Assembly: GCA_026990615.1 (NCBI GenBank)
Contig: JALXDB010000315.1
Location: 1-17,320 of the forward strand
DNA: 17,320 bases
From: Spirochaetota bacterium
GTDB taxonomy: Bacteria; Spirochaetota; B62-G9
Direction: 5' to 3'
In this document: positions 7,222-15,349 of the stretch, in pieces
Position numbering within the stretch: position 1 is the stretch's first letter
Layout of the letters: the number at the start of each line of letters is the position of its first letter
Translations under genes and position numbers: made by a program
Notes under the pieces: generated by a model
Told to the model about the DNA's origin: nothing
Database searches by the model: none
What the model saw: the letters and a program-made list of their open reading frames with translations, nothing else

Positions 7222-8526
7222 ATGTCAGCTGAAGAAAAAAATCCTATTAAAGATTACCTCTACCAATACTCTACTGATAGAATCAGAGAAAAGTTAAAAA
7301 AGAGTGAACGAAAGGTTCAATACCTCAGAACAAAACTTCTGTACGAGATATATTCCAACGACGGGTTAACAAGGGCAGAGATAGCAGAGGTCCTTGATTT
7401 TACCATCCCGCAGGTTTCACTTTTCTTATCACATCTCTTTGATATAGGAATAATAAGGGTTGTTGAAGATATTGATCAAAAGAAGAAAAGAAAAATAAAG
7501 AGGGTAAAACTAAATTCTGAAAACTTCATACTGCTTGGTTTTAAGATAGATCCCGGAAAAATAGAATCGGTGGTAACAAACTCTGATAGAGAAATAATAG
7601 ACCACTCTACTGTGCATTTCCCGATGGACGTCGATCATCCCGAACAGGATAAGAAAATACAGGAAATAATCCTTCATCACATCTATAACATGACAGACGA
7701 ATTTATATCTAAATATCAGAATATATGCGGAATTGGAATAGCAAGTGCAGGTATTGTAAATTATAAAAATCAGAGCATTATTGCCTTTCCGAAAAATTTC
7801 AACTGGAGGGAATTCTTTCTCAGAAAAGAAGTGGAGAATAAATTCTCACTCCCAATAATAGTAACAGGGTTGGGTTCAGCAAAGACCAGGTTTTACTCAT
7901 TCCTTGACGAACTAAAGGACCTTAAGGGCAAGAAAGATTTTTTATATCTTTCTATAGACGATATAATATCTATGGGGATGTACTATTCAAAACATATCTT
8001 CAGAAACAGTGTAACAGAAGAGCTTGGTATAGAACATATAGTCATTGATAAAAACGGACCTCAATGCTACTGCGGGAACAGAGGATGCTTAAATATATAT
8101 TCTTCGTTTATTTCAACTAAGGACAGGATCTTAAACGAGATTAAAAAGGGAGTTAACACTACCCTATCAAATTACAGCGAGTACTTTACCTTTGCAGACC
8201 TGCTTACAGAAGCAAAGGGAGGCGATAGCCTGGCCAACAAAATGTTAAGAGAATCAATAGATAAGCTCAGTTTTGCACTGGGGAATACCATAAACTTTTT
8301 AAATCCGGATATTCTTATTATCACAGGATTCTTCACAAAACACTTAAAATACTACCAGAGTTTTATAAAAGAGTACATACTCGAGCAGCTAACACCCCTT
8401 AACAGGGACAGAATCCAGATCAAACTTGAAAATGAAAATAAATATGCAGCACCGGTTGGTGCTGCCCTTGCCATTTTAGAAGAGATATTTGATTTTAACT
8501 ACTATATACAGGAAAGACTTTTGTAA
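7222..8526 (+). CDS. ROK-family transcriptional regulator
   Basis: From ATG 7222 this is a 434-aa protein. Residues 38-80 form a winged helix-turn-helix (YEIYSNDGLTRAEIAEVL, then IPQVSLFLSHLFDIGII), followed by a basic linker (KKKRKIKR) and a ROK domain. The ROK zinc site is present: H272 of ELGIEH with C282, C284 and C289 of CYCGNRGC. The sugar-kinase catalytic NDAN is replaced by TGLGSA (215-220), and the ATP-binding DIGGT by FKIDPGK, so it should not phosphorylate sugars. The frame is open further upstream to 7054, but that part lies antisense within the ppsR gene, so 7222 is preferred. No Shine-Dalgarno is visible, and a TATAAT at 7209-7214 is only 7 bases from the ATG, suggesting a leaderless or nearly leaderless message. 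It is probably a sugar-responsive repressor; its target is not shown. Confidence 0.82.
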   Translation: MSAEEKNPIKDYLYQYSTDRIREKLKKSERKVQYLRTKLLYEIYSNDGLTRAEIAEVLDFTIPQVSLFLSHLFDIGIIRVVEDIDQKKKRKIKRVKLNSENFILLGFKIDPGKIESVVTNSDREIIDHSTVHFPMDVDHPEQDKKIQEIILHHIYNMTDEFISKYQNICGIGIASAGIVNYKNQSIIAFPKNFNWREFFLRKEVENKFSLPIIVTGLGSAKTRFYSFLDELKDLKGKKDFLYLSIDDIISMGMYYSKHIFRNSVTEELGIEHIVIDKNGPQCYCGNRGCLNIYSSFISTKDRILNEIKKGVNTTLSNYSEYFTFADLLTEAKGGDSLANKMLRESIDKLSFALGNTINFLNPDILIITGFFTKHLKYYQSFIKEYILEQLTPLNRDRIQIKLENENKYAAPVGAALAILEEIFDFNYYIQERLL

Positions 8527-8533
8527 CTCAACA

Positions 8534-9316
8534 CTACATTCTATCTGTTAGTTCCTCCACATCCTGGTACCATTTTACTTTTTCACCGATCACAGCCCTC
8601 AACTTCCACCTTATAGTCTTTGGGGCTTTATTAATCTCATCGAGTATATAGTCAATTCTCTCTTCTACTATTTTTCTATCCTCTTCTTTTAATTGAGGAT
8701 ACTTCGGCAGAAAATTCTTAACGATCATGAGGTTATCCGTTACGGTCTTCCAGAACCCCCAATCCTTCCGTAGATAGTTTAGTATTATATTCTTGTTTAT
8801 ATGATTATCATCTTCTCCGAAATCAAACTCTCTGAGAAGCATGATTGTATCAATAACATCCTTTTCATTTATTTTGGCTATCTGCATCTTCTCCAGAAAG
8901 AGCTCCGCCAGAGGAATAGTTATTTCATCTTTTTCAAGCCTGCCCTTTAAATTAATGGTATGAGAAAAGGAAAGTTTATCGAGAAAAACGTCAATATGCC
9001 TCTCATTTACAAAATCGTGAAACAAAAGCCTTGATTCACCGAAGAGCTGTGTAACCTGAACATCCTCTTCATATCCACAGGCAGTCAGAAACTCGATTAT
9101 TCTCCTTGTAAACCTGCTGTAAGATGCAAAATCTATATCTGTAAATTCCCTGCCCATTTCGGACTGAAGATAGTTATACTTCTTGCACCTTGTATAGAAG
9201 GCCAACGCCCCTATCAACCTCATTATTAGATCTTTGTTTTCCTCTCTATTGAGCAACGAAATTAACCTCTCTTTTTCCTCATTAAAGTCTTCTCTCGGTT
9301 CTCCGTAATCTTTCAT
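8534..9316 (-). CDS. nucleotidyltransferase-fold protein of unknown function
   Basis: The protein (260 aa from ATG 9316) reads like a stand-alone nucleotidyltransferase-fold protein. RLIGALAF (33-40) replaces the usual GG-x-A, followed by EFTDIDFASY (57-66) with D60 and D62 as the metal-binding pair, GYEEDVQV (81-88), and ERHIDVFLDKL (105-115) with D109 as the likely third acidic residue. A later LEKMQIAKINEKDVIDTIMLL (141-161) resembles the K...KD..D segment of AbiEii-like enzymes. The C-terminal third is charged and helical. The ATG is preceded by GGTGGAG at 6-base spacing; an earlier in-frame GTG at 9328 lies inside that ribosome site and is less likely. No antitoxin-like partner is adjacent, so a toxin-antitoxin role is not supported. 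Its stop is 7 bp from that of the convergent ROK gene. Confidence 0.7.
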   Translation of the reverse strand: MKDYGEPREDFNEEKERLISLLNREENKDLIMRLIGALAFYTRCKKYNYLQSEMGREFTDIDFASYSRFTRRIIEFLTACGYEEDVQVTQLFGESRLLFHDFVNERHIDVFLDKLSFSHTINLKGRLEKDEITIPLAELFLEKMQIAKINEKDVIDTIMLLREFDFGEDDNHINKNIILNYLRKDWGFWKTVTDNLMIVKNFLPKYPQLKEEDRKIVEERIDYILDEINKAPKTIRWKLRAVIGEKVKWYQDVEELTDRM

Positions 9317-9420
9317 CAGAAACTCCACCCATATATATTTGACATTATATAAAAATATTAGAGAATGTTATTTTTATTGAAATTATTATTCATTAATTAA
9401 TCTTAAAAATCAAGAAGTTT

Positions 9421-10377
9421 TTAACCGGAGATAATCATACGTCCTATGACCTCATCCTTTCCCAGATTTACCAGCACCGCTTTTAAAATACCCTCGGCAT
9501 ATTCGCTTCCCGGATTTGCCACTATAGTACGGCCTATCTTCTCAAATCCGGCAGACTCATGTATATGTCCATGCAATGAAAGCAGAGGTTGATACTTCTC
9601 AATGGCTTCTCTAACAGCTTTGCATCCAACAGGTTTCATAATAACCTGTCCGCCCATTGTTTTTATCTTCAAGTTTTTATCAAGCTCGGGTGCAATATCT
9701 ATCCTTGTATCGTAAGGCGGACAATGAAAGCAAAAGATAGAGTTTTTCACATTTTCAATTTTGGAAACTACTTCTTCAATCTTCTCCCTTAACTCTTCTT
9801 CAGGAATATCTCTCTCACAATGCCAGGGAGTAATATTAGCATAGGCTAGCCCCACCATCTCATGATAATCATCAATCCATACTTTTTTTCCATCATGATT
9901 CACAATGTAATCAGAACTCGCCAGAACTTCATCTATGTAGTAAGAATCGTCATTTCCCGGCATGAAAAACATCTTTATTCCCTTTTTAGACAGATGTTCT
10001 TCAGCAAGTTGTATCCATTCTTTTAATCTCTCTATCATCATCTCTTTAAATATCCGATCCATTTTCTCCTTGTCATTTTCAAGCTCCTTTGCCTCTTCGG
10101 GTTCCAATACAATCGGATAAAATCCCGTATTTGATATAGCCTGTTTAAACTTTTCGAGCTCCTTTTTTGTCTCGGCTATATGCTTTGAACCGAACAGGTA
10201 GCCCTCATACACACCGCCTCCCTTGTGGATTATCGGTATCATTGCCTTTCCAGTAATATCACCACCACCAATAAGCACCTGAGCTTTGTAGTTGTATGCT
10301 GCCCTTATAAACTTCCTGAAGAACATGTCAGAGCCATGAAAATCAGATGCAAACAGAATTCTCGTCATTTTTCTCAT
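9421..10377 (-). CDS. calcineurin-like metallophosphoesterase
   Basis: All the usual motifs are present in this 318-aa protein: SDFHGSD with D12 and H14, GGGDITGK with D40, PGNDD (140-144, with N142), FCFHCPPYDT with H218, LHGHIHES with H271 and H273, and VANPGS (287-291). These coordinate a di-metal centre that hydrolyses phosphoesters. A charged helical insertion (about 60-135) separates the second and third motifs. Family members act on many substrates (nucleotides, phosphodiesters, sugar phosphates), so the substrate is open. ATG 10377 has AAGGAG at a 6-base spacing; a second in-frame ATG nine bases on lacks this spacing. It follows the permease gene after 75 bp containing a hairpin and may be cotranscribed with the kinase-aminotransferase-permease genes. 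Confidence 0.85.
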   Translation of the reverse strand: MRKMTRILFASDFHGSDMFFRKFIRAAYNYKAQVLIGGGDITGKAMIPIIHKGGGVYEGYLFGSKHIAETKKELEKFKQAISNTGFYPIVLEPEEAKELENDKEKMDRIFKEMMIERLKEWIQLAEEHLSKKGIKMFFMPGNDDSYYIDEVLASSDYIVNHDGKKVWIDDYHEMVGLAYANITPWHCERDIPEEELREKIEEVVSKIENVKNSIFCFHCPPYDTRIDIAPELDKNLKIKTMGGQVIMKPVGCKAVREAIEKYQPLLSLHGHIHESAGFEKIGRTIVANPGSEYAEGILKAVLVNLGKDEVIGRMIISG

Positions 10378-10400
10378 CGGATTCTCCTTAATTCAATAGA

Positions 10401-10441
10401 GAGAGGTGCAGGTCGTACTACACCTCTCCCCTGATTTTTTT
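10401..10441 (+). terminator. hairpin with plus-strand T-run between two minus-strand genes
   Basis: GAGAGGTG (10401-10408) pairs perfectly with CACCTCTC (10421-10428) around a 12-nt loop, and a run of seven T (10435-10441) follows on the plus strand. On the minus strand, along which both flanking genes run, no T-run follows, so it would not be a standard terminator for the permease. No plus-strand gene lies upstream of it within 1.8 kb. It may serve as an mRNA-stabilising or processing hairpin between permease and phosphoesterase, or stop an antisense transcript. Confidence 0.4.
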
Positions 10442-10452
10442 GGACATATATT

Positions 10453-12051
10453 TTAAACGGGAGGTATGGATTTGAACGTCCATGCAATATCGATTCCCTC
10501 TTTTTTAAGCCTGTAAGACCTTGTCACATAGTAGATAATGAAACCAACTGCATACATTCCTACAAGAGTTCCAAGAACACCCGGACCGATCCTTCCACCA
10601 ACAGCCGGGAACAGAAAAGAAGCAATAATCATCCACAACAGATAGGCAAGGGTGATCCCACCAATAATAGTTATTACAGGAATCTTACCGAGCTTCATTC
10701 TAACAATATCCGGTGACTGGTCGTACAGATCCGGCTTGAGGAATGGGAACAGGGTCATAGCAAGAACCGGAACTATCTGTGTGATTACAGCAAAAAATAC
10801 GAAGTTCAACTGGGCTCCCATAACTCCACCCGTAGCAGCATCAATAATTCCGATTTCCGATATAATGGCAATTATTGTGATTGCAACAACCGGACTGTGC
10901 AGTTTTGGATTTACATTTGATATCTTTTCCGGAATTAACCTATCAAATGCCCATGCAAAGATGATTCGGCTTGTGTAAAAGAAATACGTCTGGGCAAGAT
11001 TGATCATTGTGTAAAGCCATCCAAGAGCCACAAGTGCTACAAGAATAATATTGGGCTTTAGAATTGCAGCGTAGAAGGTTATCCAGGGCATTGCAAATTT
11101 ATCCGTATTGTTTGCAAGGTATCCCTCGGCTGCAATCCACTTGAGAGGAGTTAATCTCTGAAGGAGAATAGCTCCACCGACAAATATTGCCCACGTCACA
11201 ATTAAAGAGGCCCATGAACCGGCAAGCAAGTTTTTGGATGCCTGCTTGACTTCTCCTGCAAAGAATGTCGGGATATAGTATCCATAAAATACCCAGAATC
11301 CCATAATGAGTCCGGCAAGGGTCATGGTACCAACTCTTGGATCCCACTTCATTCCGGCTGCTTCAGCCGCGGGGATTACAGAGTCATAGTTTCCTGCACC
11401 CATAAACTTGTCCCATGCTGCTTTAAAATGCTCGGGACCTTTCGCGGAACCAAGTGAAATATAGATTATAATCCAGGCTATAACTCCAAGTATAAATCCT
11501 ATCTCAAGGATTGTAACGATTGTTCTAGTAGGCAGGATCATAAGGAGATAGACAATCACAAGACAGATGGTCCCAATAACTATTATTCCTGTAGGAGTAC
11601 CTGACCATTTGGCGAACTCTTTAAATCCCTCATTGTTGAATATTATACCCATAGATTGAAACAGAGTAGGGATAATACCTGAAGGTATCCATGCGATTAA
11701 GGCTCCCGAAACCATTGCACTAAAAACTGCCAGGGTAAAACTTGAAGCAAAGGCGAACTGCGGGCTAAGGGTACGGCTGGCAAGGGTATAATCAGCTCCG
11801 GACCTCGGCATGGCAGACCCAATCGAAGCATAGGTAAAAGCATGGAAAAGCGAGAGAAACATTGCAACAGTTAAAACTCCGATAATGCTTGCCCCCGGCC
11901 ATGCAGAAGCTACCCATGAAAAGGGTATAAACCCGGATGAAGAAAGACTAATGCAGTGTACACCGAAAACCATAGCTCCAAACATTCCAATAGTTCTTAC
12001 AAGGCCGGAACTTTTACGGGCATACAATTTCTTTGTTTCTACATCAGCCAT
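10453..12051 (-). CDS. APC-superfamily amino acid/amine permease
   Basis: This 532-aa hydrophobic protein has about twelve to fourteen membrane segments, beginning with LVRTIGMFGAMVFGVHCI (17-34). The APC signature after the second segment is visible as MPRSGADYTLASR (81-93), comparable to P-R-x-G-G-x-Y in amino acid/polyamine/organocation transporters. Loops around 200-240 and 310-335 are larger than usual for the family. It should import an amino acid or other amine with a cation, but specificity cannot be read from the sequence. A strong AAGGAGG Shine-Dalgarno precedes the ATG. It lies 58 bp after the class V aminotransferase gene, which supports a shared amino substrate. The C-terminus is short and cytosolic. 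Confidence 0.85.
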   Translation of the reverse strand: MADVETKKLYARKSSGLVRTIGMFGAMVFGVHCISLSSSGFIPFSWVASAWPGASIIGVLTVAMFLSLFHAFTYASIGSAMPRSGADYTLASRTLSPQFAFASSFTLAVFSAMVSGALIAWIPSGIIPTLFQSMGIIFNNEGFKEFAKWSGTPTGIIVIGTICLVIVYLLMILPTRTIVTILEIGFILGVIAWIIIYISLGSAKGPEHFKAAWDKFMGAGNYDSVIPAAEAAGMKWDPRVGTMTLAGLIMGFWVFYGYYIPTFFAGEVKQASKNLLAGSWASLIVTWAIFVGGAILLQRLTPLKWIAAEGYLANNTDKFAMPWITFYAAILKPNIILVALVALGWLYTMINLAQTYFFYTSRIIFAWAFDRLIPEKISNVNPKLHSPVVAITIIAIISEIGIIDAATGGVMGAQLNFVFFAVITQIVPVLAMTLFPFLKPDLYDQSPDIVRMKLGKIPVITIIGGITLAYLLWMIIASFLFPAVGGRIGPGVLGTLVGMYAVGFIIYYVTRSYRLKKEGIDIAWTFKSIPPV

Positions 12052-12090
12052 ATAAGTCCTCCTTTTAATAAAATTTTTTATATATTAATA

Positions 12091-12105
12091 TCCAGCAGAG
12101 CTGGA
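12091..12105. other. short perfect hairpin between aminotransferase and permease genes
   Basis: TCCAGC (12091-12096) pairs with GCTGGA (12100-12105) around a 3-nt loop. In the direction of transcription (minus strand) it comes just after the aminotransferase stop and is followed by an AT-rich run without a clean T-tract. It may give partial termination or protect the 3' end of the upstream message; it does not look like a full terminator. Confidence 0.4.
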
Positions 12106-12109
12106 CCTG

Positions 12110-13228
12110 TTATCTGTAAGAGTCCAGAACATCGTTAAAAACCTCTACAAATCTATAACAGTCCTCCGGATGGATGTTGCCCATATTTGCAATTTGAAAC
12201 ATATTCTTTTTCAGCAGAGGACCTTTACCAAGGTAGATTACATAACCTCTGCGGTACATCTCATTAACAAAACTGTAAACATCAATATTCTCCGGTAAAA
12301 ACACAGAAGTCACAGTAGTGGACATCCATTCATCATTATCAATAAGCAGTTTTAAACTGCGTTTTTTAACAGCATCTCTTATAATGTCTGCATCTCTTTT
12401 ATACCTCTCTATTCTATTGTTAAGTCCCTCCTCAAAAAGCTCATCAAGTGCTTCATATAAGGTTAAAAACATCACAACTGCAGGAGTGTTGGGAGTCTGA
12501 TTTTTATTCATGGATATTTCGACATGTTTTTGGAGATTAAGGTAAACATTTCTACCCCTTATGTTCTTTACCTGTTTGTATGCCTCGAGGTTAACACACA
12601 CAAAAGAGGCTCCAGGATGACCGGCAACTGACTTATTGGGAACCCCGGTGCAAAAATCTATCTGCTGCCCGGTAACATCTACATTCTCACCACCCACTGC
12701 GCTAATAGCATCAACATGGTAGAGTTTACCGTACTTTTTCGCAAGTCTTCCCACCTCCTCTACAGGATTAATCATTCCTGTACTTGTTTCATGATACACC
12801 ATGGAAACAAGTTTTATCCTGCTGTACCTTTTCAGGAAATCCTCTACTTTATTAATGTCGGGATACTCACCCCAGTCAAACTCGACAACCCTTGAACCTA
12901 CTTTATAGGCGTCGGCTATTTCAATTAGCCTGTTTCCAAATTCACCGTTTGAAATAATCAATATCTCTTCTTCATCATTAAATACAGAAGATATAACTGT
13001 TTCATTGGCGGCCGTTCCGGAACCGCTGACCACAATTGAGTGATGAGTATTACTATCAGCGTTAAAGAGCTTCAGTATTCTGGATTTTAGGCCCGAGTAT
13101 ATCTGTTCAAACATCGGGCTTCTGTGGCATATATCCGGTTGTAAAGCTGCCTTCTTTACCCTTTCCGATGTTAAAACCGGTCCCGGTGCAAATAGCATCT
13201 TTTTTTCAATTGAGATTTTATCTACCAT
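12110..13228 (-). CDS. class V aminotransferase, PhnW/serine-pyruvate-aminotransferase-like
   Basis: The 372-aa protein is a fold-type I PLP enzyme closest in appearance to 2-aminoethylphosphonate-pyruvate transaminase. It has FAPGPVLTS (13-21), DICHRSPMFE (32-41), VSGSGTAANE (67-76) for the PLP phosphate, NGEFGNR (94-100), YHETSTGMINP (145-155), VDAISAVGGE (172-181) with D173, PNKSVAGHPGASF (197-209) with the Schiff-base lysine K199, and QTPNTPA (244-250). Length matches PhnW (about 365). No phosphonoacetaldehyde hydrolase or other phosphonate gene is in the window, so a phosphonate substrate is unproven; serine, taurine or another small amine is equally possible. A GGAG motif lies 9 bases before the ATG. 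It begins 51 bp after the FGGY kinase gene. Confidence 0.85.
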   Translation of the reverse strand: MVDKISIEKKMLFAPGPVLTSERVKKAALQPDICHRSPMFEQIYSGLKSRILKLFNADSNTHHSIVVSGSGTAANETVISSVFNDEEEILIISNGEFGNRLIEIADAYKVGSRVVEFDWGEYPDINKVEDFLKRYSRIKLVSMVYHETSTGMINPVEEVGRLAKKYGKLYHVDAISAVGGENVDVTGQQIDFCTGVPNKSVAGHPGASFVCVNLEAYKQVKNIRGRNVYLNLQKHVEISMNKNQTPNTPAVVMFLTLYEALDELFEEGLNNRIERYKRDADIIRDAVKKRSLKLLIDNDEWMSTTVTSVFLPENIDVYSFVNEMYRRGYVIYLGKGPLLKKNMFQIANMGNIHPEDCYRFVEVFNDVLDSYR

Positions 13229-13279
13229 AGCTGTTTCTCCGGAAACTGCATTTATTTAAGAAATGTATTTCAATCTACA

Positions 13280-14767
13280 TCATTGATGGTAATGATTTAC
13301 AAGCATCTGGGTTAGTCTTTTCCACTCGTCATAACTGCTTCTAAAACCTTTATCCGGATAAAATATTTCTTCTTCACTACGGTGGTTCTTGATTTCATCT
13401 ACATCATTAAACATTTTTATTCCCAGTGCCGCCAGATAAAACATGCCCAGGGATGTTATCTCTTTTACTTTTTTTCTCTTAATAGTGATCCCTGTTATGC
13501 TTGCCTGAAACTTCATTAAGAAATCACTGTTGCTAACTCCCCCATCGGCCGATATAAATGAAATTTCACTAAATCCATTTTCCCTTATGATGTCAATTAT
13601 TTCATAAAAACGGTACGCTATTCCCTCGAGAAGGGCTCTTACAAAATGCTCCCTCCTGGCCATCAAGCTCAACCCCATAAATGCGCCTCTGACATCGGCT
13701 GACCAGTATGGAACAGAAAGACCGGCCAGAGCAGGTATAAAGAAGACACCGCCATTATCATCGACAGACATAGCATACCTATCACAATCCCTCACATCAT
13801 CCAGAAGCCCTATCTTATCCTTCAGCCAGTTTATACATGAACCCACGCAGTAAACTCCACCATCAAGCAGGTAGTCCACATCATTTCTGTACTGGGCTCC
13901 CACAGTTGTTATAATTTTATCTTTTAAAGGAATCCTTTCACCCCCTATATTTAAAAGCAAAAAGCCACCCGTACCGTAGGTTATTTTTGCCTCTCCTCTC
14001 TCAAGGCATAGATGCCCGAACATCGAAGCCTGCTGATCCACACACGAGGCGTAAATTGGCGCCATAACCCCGGAGCATATATCAGGATCACATTCACCAA
14101 ACTTAAAAACTGTTTGCACAACCTCCGGCATTTCATCTAAAGAGAGGTTAAAAATTTCAAGGAGATCTTCATCCCATTCTAACGTGTTAATATTGAAAAT
14201 GCCTGTTCTTGACGCTGTGGTTGTATCAGTCTTAAGAGAGCTTCTGCCTGTAAGCATGTGCAATAGCCATACATCGGAAGTTGCAAGAACTGCTCTTCCG
14301 CTTTCTGATGCCCTCTTCACCTCATCAACATTTTCCTTTAGCCATTGGAGCTTTGTATTGGAGAAGTAGGGATCAAAGAAAAGGCCTGTCTTTTTGTTTA
14401 ACTCTTCTTCCCCGTATCTCTCTTTTAGAGTATTACAAAAATCCGATGTTCTTGAGTCCTGCCAGACGATGGCGTTGTACAGCGGTTCAGAGCTTATTCT
14501 ATCGAAGGGGATTACGGTTTCACCCTGATTATCAATTCCTACTGCGGCTATAGTGTTCGGATTTATACCTGAGATGGTGAGTACCCTTTCTATACCTTCT
14601 GTTACTGATTTCAAAATATTATACGGGTCATGTTCTACCCATCCTATTTCAGGATAAATCTGTTTGATTGGAACATTTGTATCAGCTATTAAATCCCCTG
14701 AAGTGCTGTATATAGAGGTTTTTGTGGATGTAGTCCCCTGATCAACAACAAGAATATAATTTTTCAT
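13280..14767 (-). CDS. FGGY-family carbohydrate/polyol kinase, glycerol-kinase-like
   Basis: From ATG 14767 the protein is 495 aa (GlpK of E. coli is about 500) and aligns with glycerol kinase throughout: VVDQGTTSTK (7-16), QIYPEIGWVEHDP (36-48), YNAIVWQDSRT (97-107), DPYFSNTK (132-139), CVDQQASMFG (242-251), YGTGGF (264-269), IPALAGLSVPYW (344-355) and ADGGVSNSDF (407-416) for the nucleotide. E83, Y134, D244 (catalytic base) and F269 match E. coli residues E84, Y135, D245 and F270. The important substrate residue R83 is Gly here (NQGET instead of NQRET), so glycerol itself is doubtful and a larger or modified polyol is possible. GTG at 14779 is an alternative start; neither has a good Shine-Dalgarno. 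It heads the minus-strand group ahead of the aminotransferase and permease genes. Confidence 0.83.
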   Translation of the reverse strand: MKNYILVVDQGTTSTKTSIYSTSGDLIADTNVPIKQIYPEIGWVEHDPYNILKSVTEGIERVLTISGINPNTIAAVGIDNQGETVIPFDRISSEPLYNAIVWQDSRTSDFCNTLKERYGEEELNKKTGLFFDPYFSNTKLQWLKENVDEVKRASESGRAVLATSDVWLLHMLTGRSSLKTDTTTASRTGIFNINTLEWDEDLLEIFNLSLDEMPEVVQTVFKFGECDPDICSGVMAPIYASCVDQQASMFGHLCLERGEAKITYGTGGFLLLNIGGERIPLKDKIITTVGAQYRNDVDYLLDGGVYCVGSCINWLKDKIGLLDDVRDCDRYAMSVDDNGGVFFIPALAGLSVPYWSADVRGAFMGLSLMARREHFVRALLEGIAYRFYEIIDIIRENGFSEISFISADGGVSNSDFLMKFQASITGITIKRKKVKEITSLGMFYLAALGIKMFNDVDEIKNHRSEEEIFYPDKGFRSSYDEWKRLTQMLVNHYHQ

Positions 14768-14800
14768 ATTCTTATTCACACTACGAACTAATATCTTTTT

Positions 14801-14823
14801 AGTTTATAAATAAACTGTTTATT
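14801..14823. promoter_or_regulatory. overlapping palindromic operator upstream of the FGGY kinase
   Basis: AGTTTAT-AA-ATAAACT (14801-14816) is a perfect 7-bp inverted repeat with a 2-bp centre. Overlapping it, AATAAAC-T-GTTTATT (14809-14823) is a second perfect 7-bp inverted repeat. Together they alternate GTTTAT and ATAAAC three times. The site lies over the expected -10/start region of the minus-strand promoter, a normal place for a repressor. ROK repressors such as Bacillus XylR bind palindromes with GTTT/AAAC half-sites, so the ROK protein here is a candidate, but a link is only inferred. Confidence 0.5.
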
Positions 14824-14851
14824 ATCTTACATATTAAAATATTTTTGTCAA
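14821..14851 (-). promoter_or_regulatory. promoter of the FGGY kinase gene group
   Basis: On the minus strand a consensus TTGACA -35 box (14851-14846) is followed, 19 bases later, by GATAAT (14826-14821), or 16 bases later by the poorer TAAGAT (14829-14824). The first start codon is about 40-55 bases downstream of the likely transcription start. This is the best sigma-70-type promoter seen in the window. Confidence 0.5.
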
Positions 14852-14852
14852 G

Positions 14853-14874
14853 AAATTTATTAATTAATAAATTT
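14853..14874. repeat. 22-bp perfect palindrome upstream of the -35 box
   Basis: AAATTTATTAA (14853-14863) is followed directly by its exact reverse complement (14864-14874) with no spacer. It lies just upstream of the TTGACA box, where an activator or UP-like element would sit. The composition is only A and T, so a chance palindrome is possible in this AT-rich spacer. Confidence 0.45.
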
Positions 14875-14879
14875 TTAAT

Positions 14880-15349
14880 TTATAATTTTCTAATCACTAA
14901 TAATTTTATAAACAATTTAAATTTCATTAGTCTTTATATGGCTTTAACAGCTATCAAATATGGAATGTTTTAACAGGCAGATTTTTCCCGCATCAATGAA
15001 TTATATTCAACCATAAAAAGTCAGGCTCAAATCGGACCAGAATAAATAAGTGGGTTATTCAGTGTTATAAGTAAAAAGCGGGATAGGTTTGTATATCCAA
15101 ATTCAACCAGGCACTATAAAAAGTTATTAAACTAAAGGTCGCTTTAATCAGGCAGAAAACTATTGCAACAAAACAAAAGGTAGCAGTTATTCTTAAAGCA
15201 GATTTTAAGGCCTTCTCTGAACTTTATATGATAAAAGCAATCTGGAGTGTTAAAAAATAAACCGTCAATGGGCAGGCGTAAACTATAATACACCCTTTTC
15301 TATTAAAACCGGTCTTTTATCAATTTAACTGAATTAATTTACTAAACTG
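14880..15349. other. intergenic region with possible decayed coding sequence
   Basis: The first part (to about 14940) is almost pure A/T. From about 14940 to 15290 the base composition rises to something nearer the coding parts. Here short open stretches exist on both strands but no start-to-stop gene is apparent: on the minus strand a hydrophobic frame broken by stops, on the plus strand about 43 codons ending at the TAA of AAAAAATAA near 15260 and lacking a start. This may be a decayed gene remnant. The 3' end of hisS follows directly and no hairpin terminator for it was found. Confidence 0.4.

Noticed and set aside
8534..9316. Toxin of an AbiEii or MNT-HEPN toxin-antitoxin pair
   Set aside because: The NTase-like motifs fit the fold, but no small antitoxin or HEPN gene is adjacent and the length and C-terminal part do not match these toxins.
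10652..10978. 108-aa plus-strand reading frame
   Set aside because: It is a hydrophobic mirror of the permease gene, with no ribosome site.
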